From Sabellastarte sp. h YS-2021 (Eukaryota; Annelida; Polychaeta; Sabellida; Sabellidae): a stretch of DNA of 64,000 bases. Within the stretch, counting starts at the first letter, position 1. Every line of letters starts with the position of its first letter. The position numbers were made by a program, and so were the translations under genes. The DNA lies in contig OZ024936.1 in assembly GCA_964017235.1 (NCBI GenBank), positions 44,381,028 through 44,445,027 of the forward strand, written 5' to 3'. A model generated the notes under the pieces. The model made no database searches. It was not told the origin of the DNA and saw nothing but the letters and a program-made list of their open reading frames with translations. Below, in pieces: positions 63,992 through 64,000 of the stretch.

Positions 63992-64000
63992 AATAATCAG

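Larger units (their letters stand above)
60210..64000 (+). mobile_element. Array-bearing, hairpin-ended element in the upstream kinesin intron
   Basis: It starts near a stem-loop (gtttttgcatagcaaaaac, 60237-60255) followed by aaagcgtcccg. It ends with aagcgtccc-ttgc-gggacgctt (63969-63991) and taataatcag at the window end. Between are ~170-bp units (60300-60620), the 133-bp array (60716-62840), more ~170-bp units (62841-63620) and a 3' part with cggagccggcggagccgg. The sharing of gcgtccc at both ends and the terminal hairpin suggest a non-autonomous Helitron/Helentron-like element. No Rep-helicase is present. The right end may lie outside the window. Confidence 0.55.

Overview
This is eukaryotic DNA. 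It has spliced coding exons, APE-type LINE, tRNA-derived SINE, MITE and DIRS-type elements, and long hierarchical tandem arrays. It is AT-rich. The KIF13B-like kinesin with a C-terminal CAP-Gly domain, together with the repeat types, suggests an invertebrate, most likely a mollusc; the species cannot be named from sequence alone. The only convincing host gene is on the minus strand: four 3'-terminal coding exons (60019-58654, 57251-57129, 44812-44723, 44048-43780) that join in frame into 615 residues plus stop.

Layout. 1-31527 is a satellite with a ~353-bp unit (about 69 units before position 25,000). The unit is itself a dimer of two diverged ~176-bp halves. The units form higher-order repeats: a 1,411-bp tetramer and larger duplications at offsets of about 4,587, 2,120 and 5,650 bp. 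The interior is homogeneous. Toward the right edge the units diverge and are interrupted by a SINE (25009-25248), a 5'-truncated LINE (26080-28566) and an anonymous 1.7-kb segment (29009-30737). One 700-bp MITE-like element (17677-18376) lies in the interior. 31528-35652 is a degraded, truncated DIRS-like element. 35653-43779 is AT-rich sequence downstream of the kinesin gene, with small elements: a SINE, a TA-flanked MITE, a second MITE and a 105-bp retroposed fragment with a 13-bp target-site duplication.

The 12.3-kb intron between two CAP-Gly-region exons (44813-57128) is mostly repeats. It holds a 133-bp tandem array, a related ~321-bp array and hairpin-ended segments at both sides (possibly Helitron-like). 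Inside the 321-bp array sits a structurally complete 6,311-bp DIRS retrotransposon (48991-55301). It has inverted terminal repeats, an internal complementary region (49272-49369) that reproduces both termini head to tail, a Gag-like frame, RT-RNase H and a tyrosine recombinase. Removing it restores the repeat unit exactly, with no target duplication. 60210-64000 is another array-bearing, hairpin-ended element in the next kinesin intron.

How the parts relate: the DIRS genes are the parts of a self-mobilising system (Gag-like protein, RT/RNase H to make DNA, tyrosine recombinase to integrate a circle). The tandem repeat families (133, ~170 and 321 bp) are recognisably related and appear to descend from one core repeat. 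No prokaryotic system, CRISPR or operon is present.
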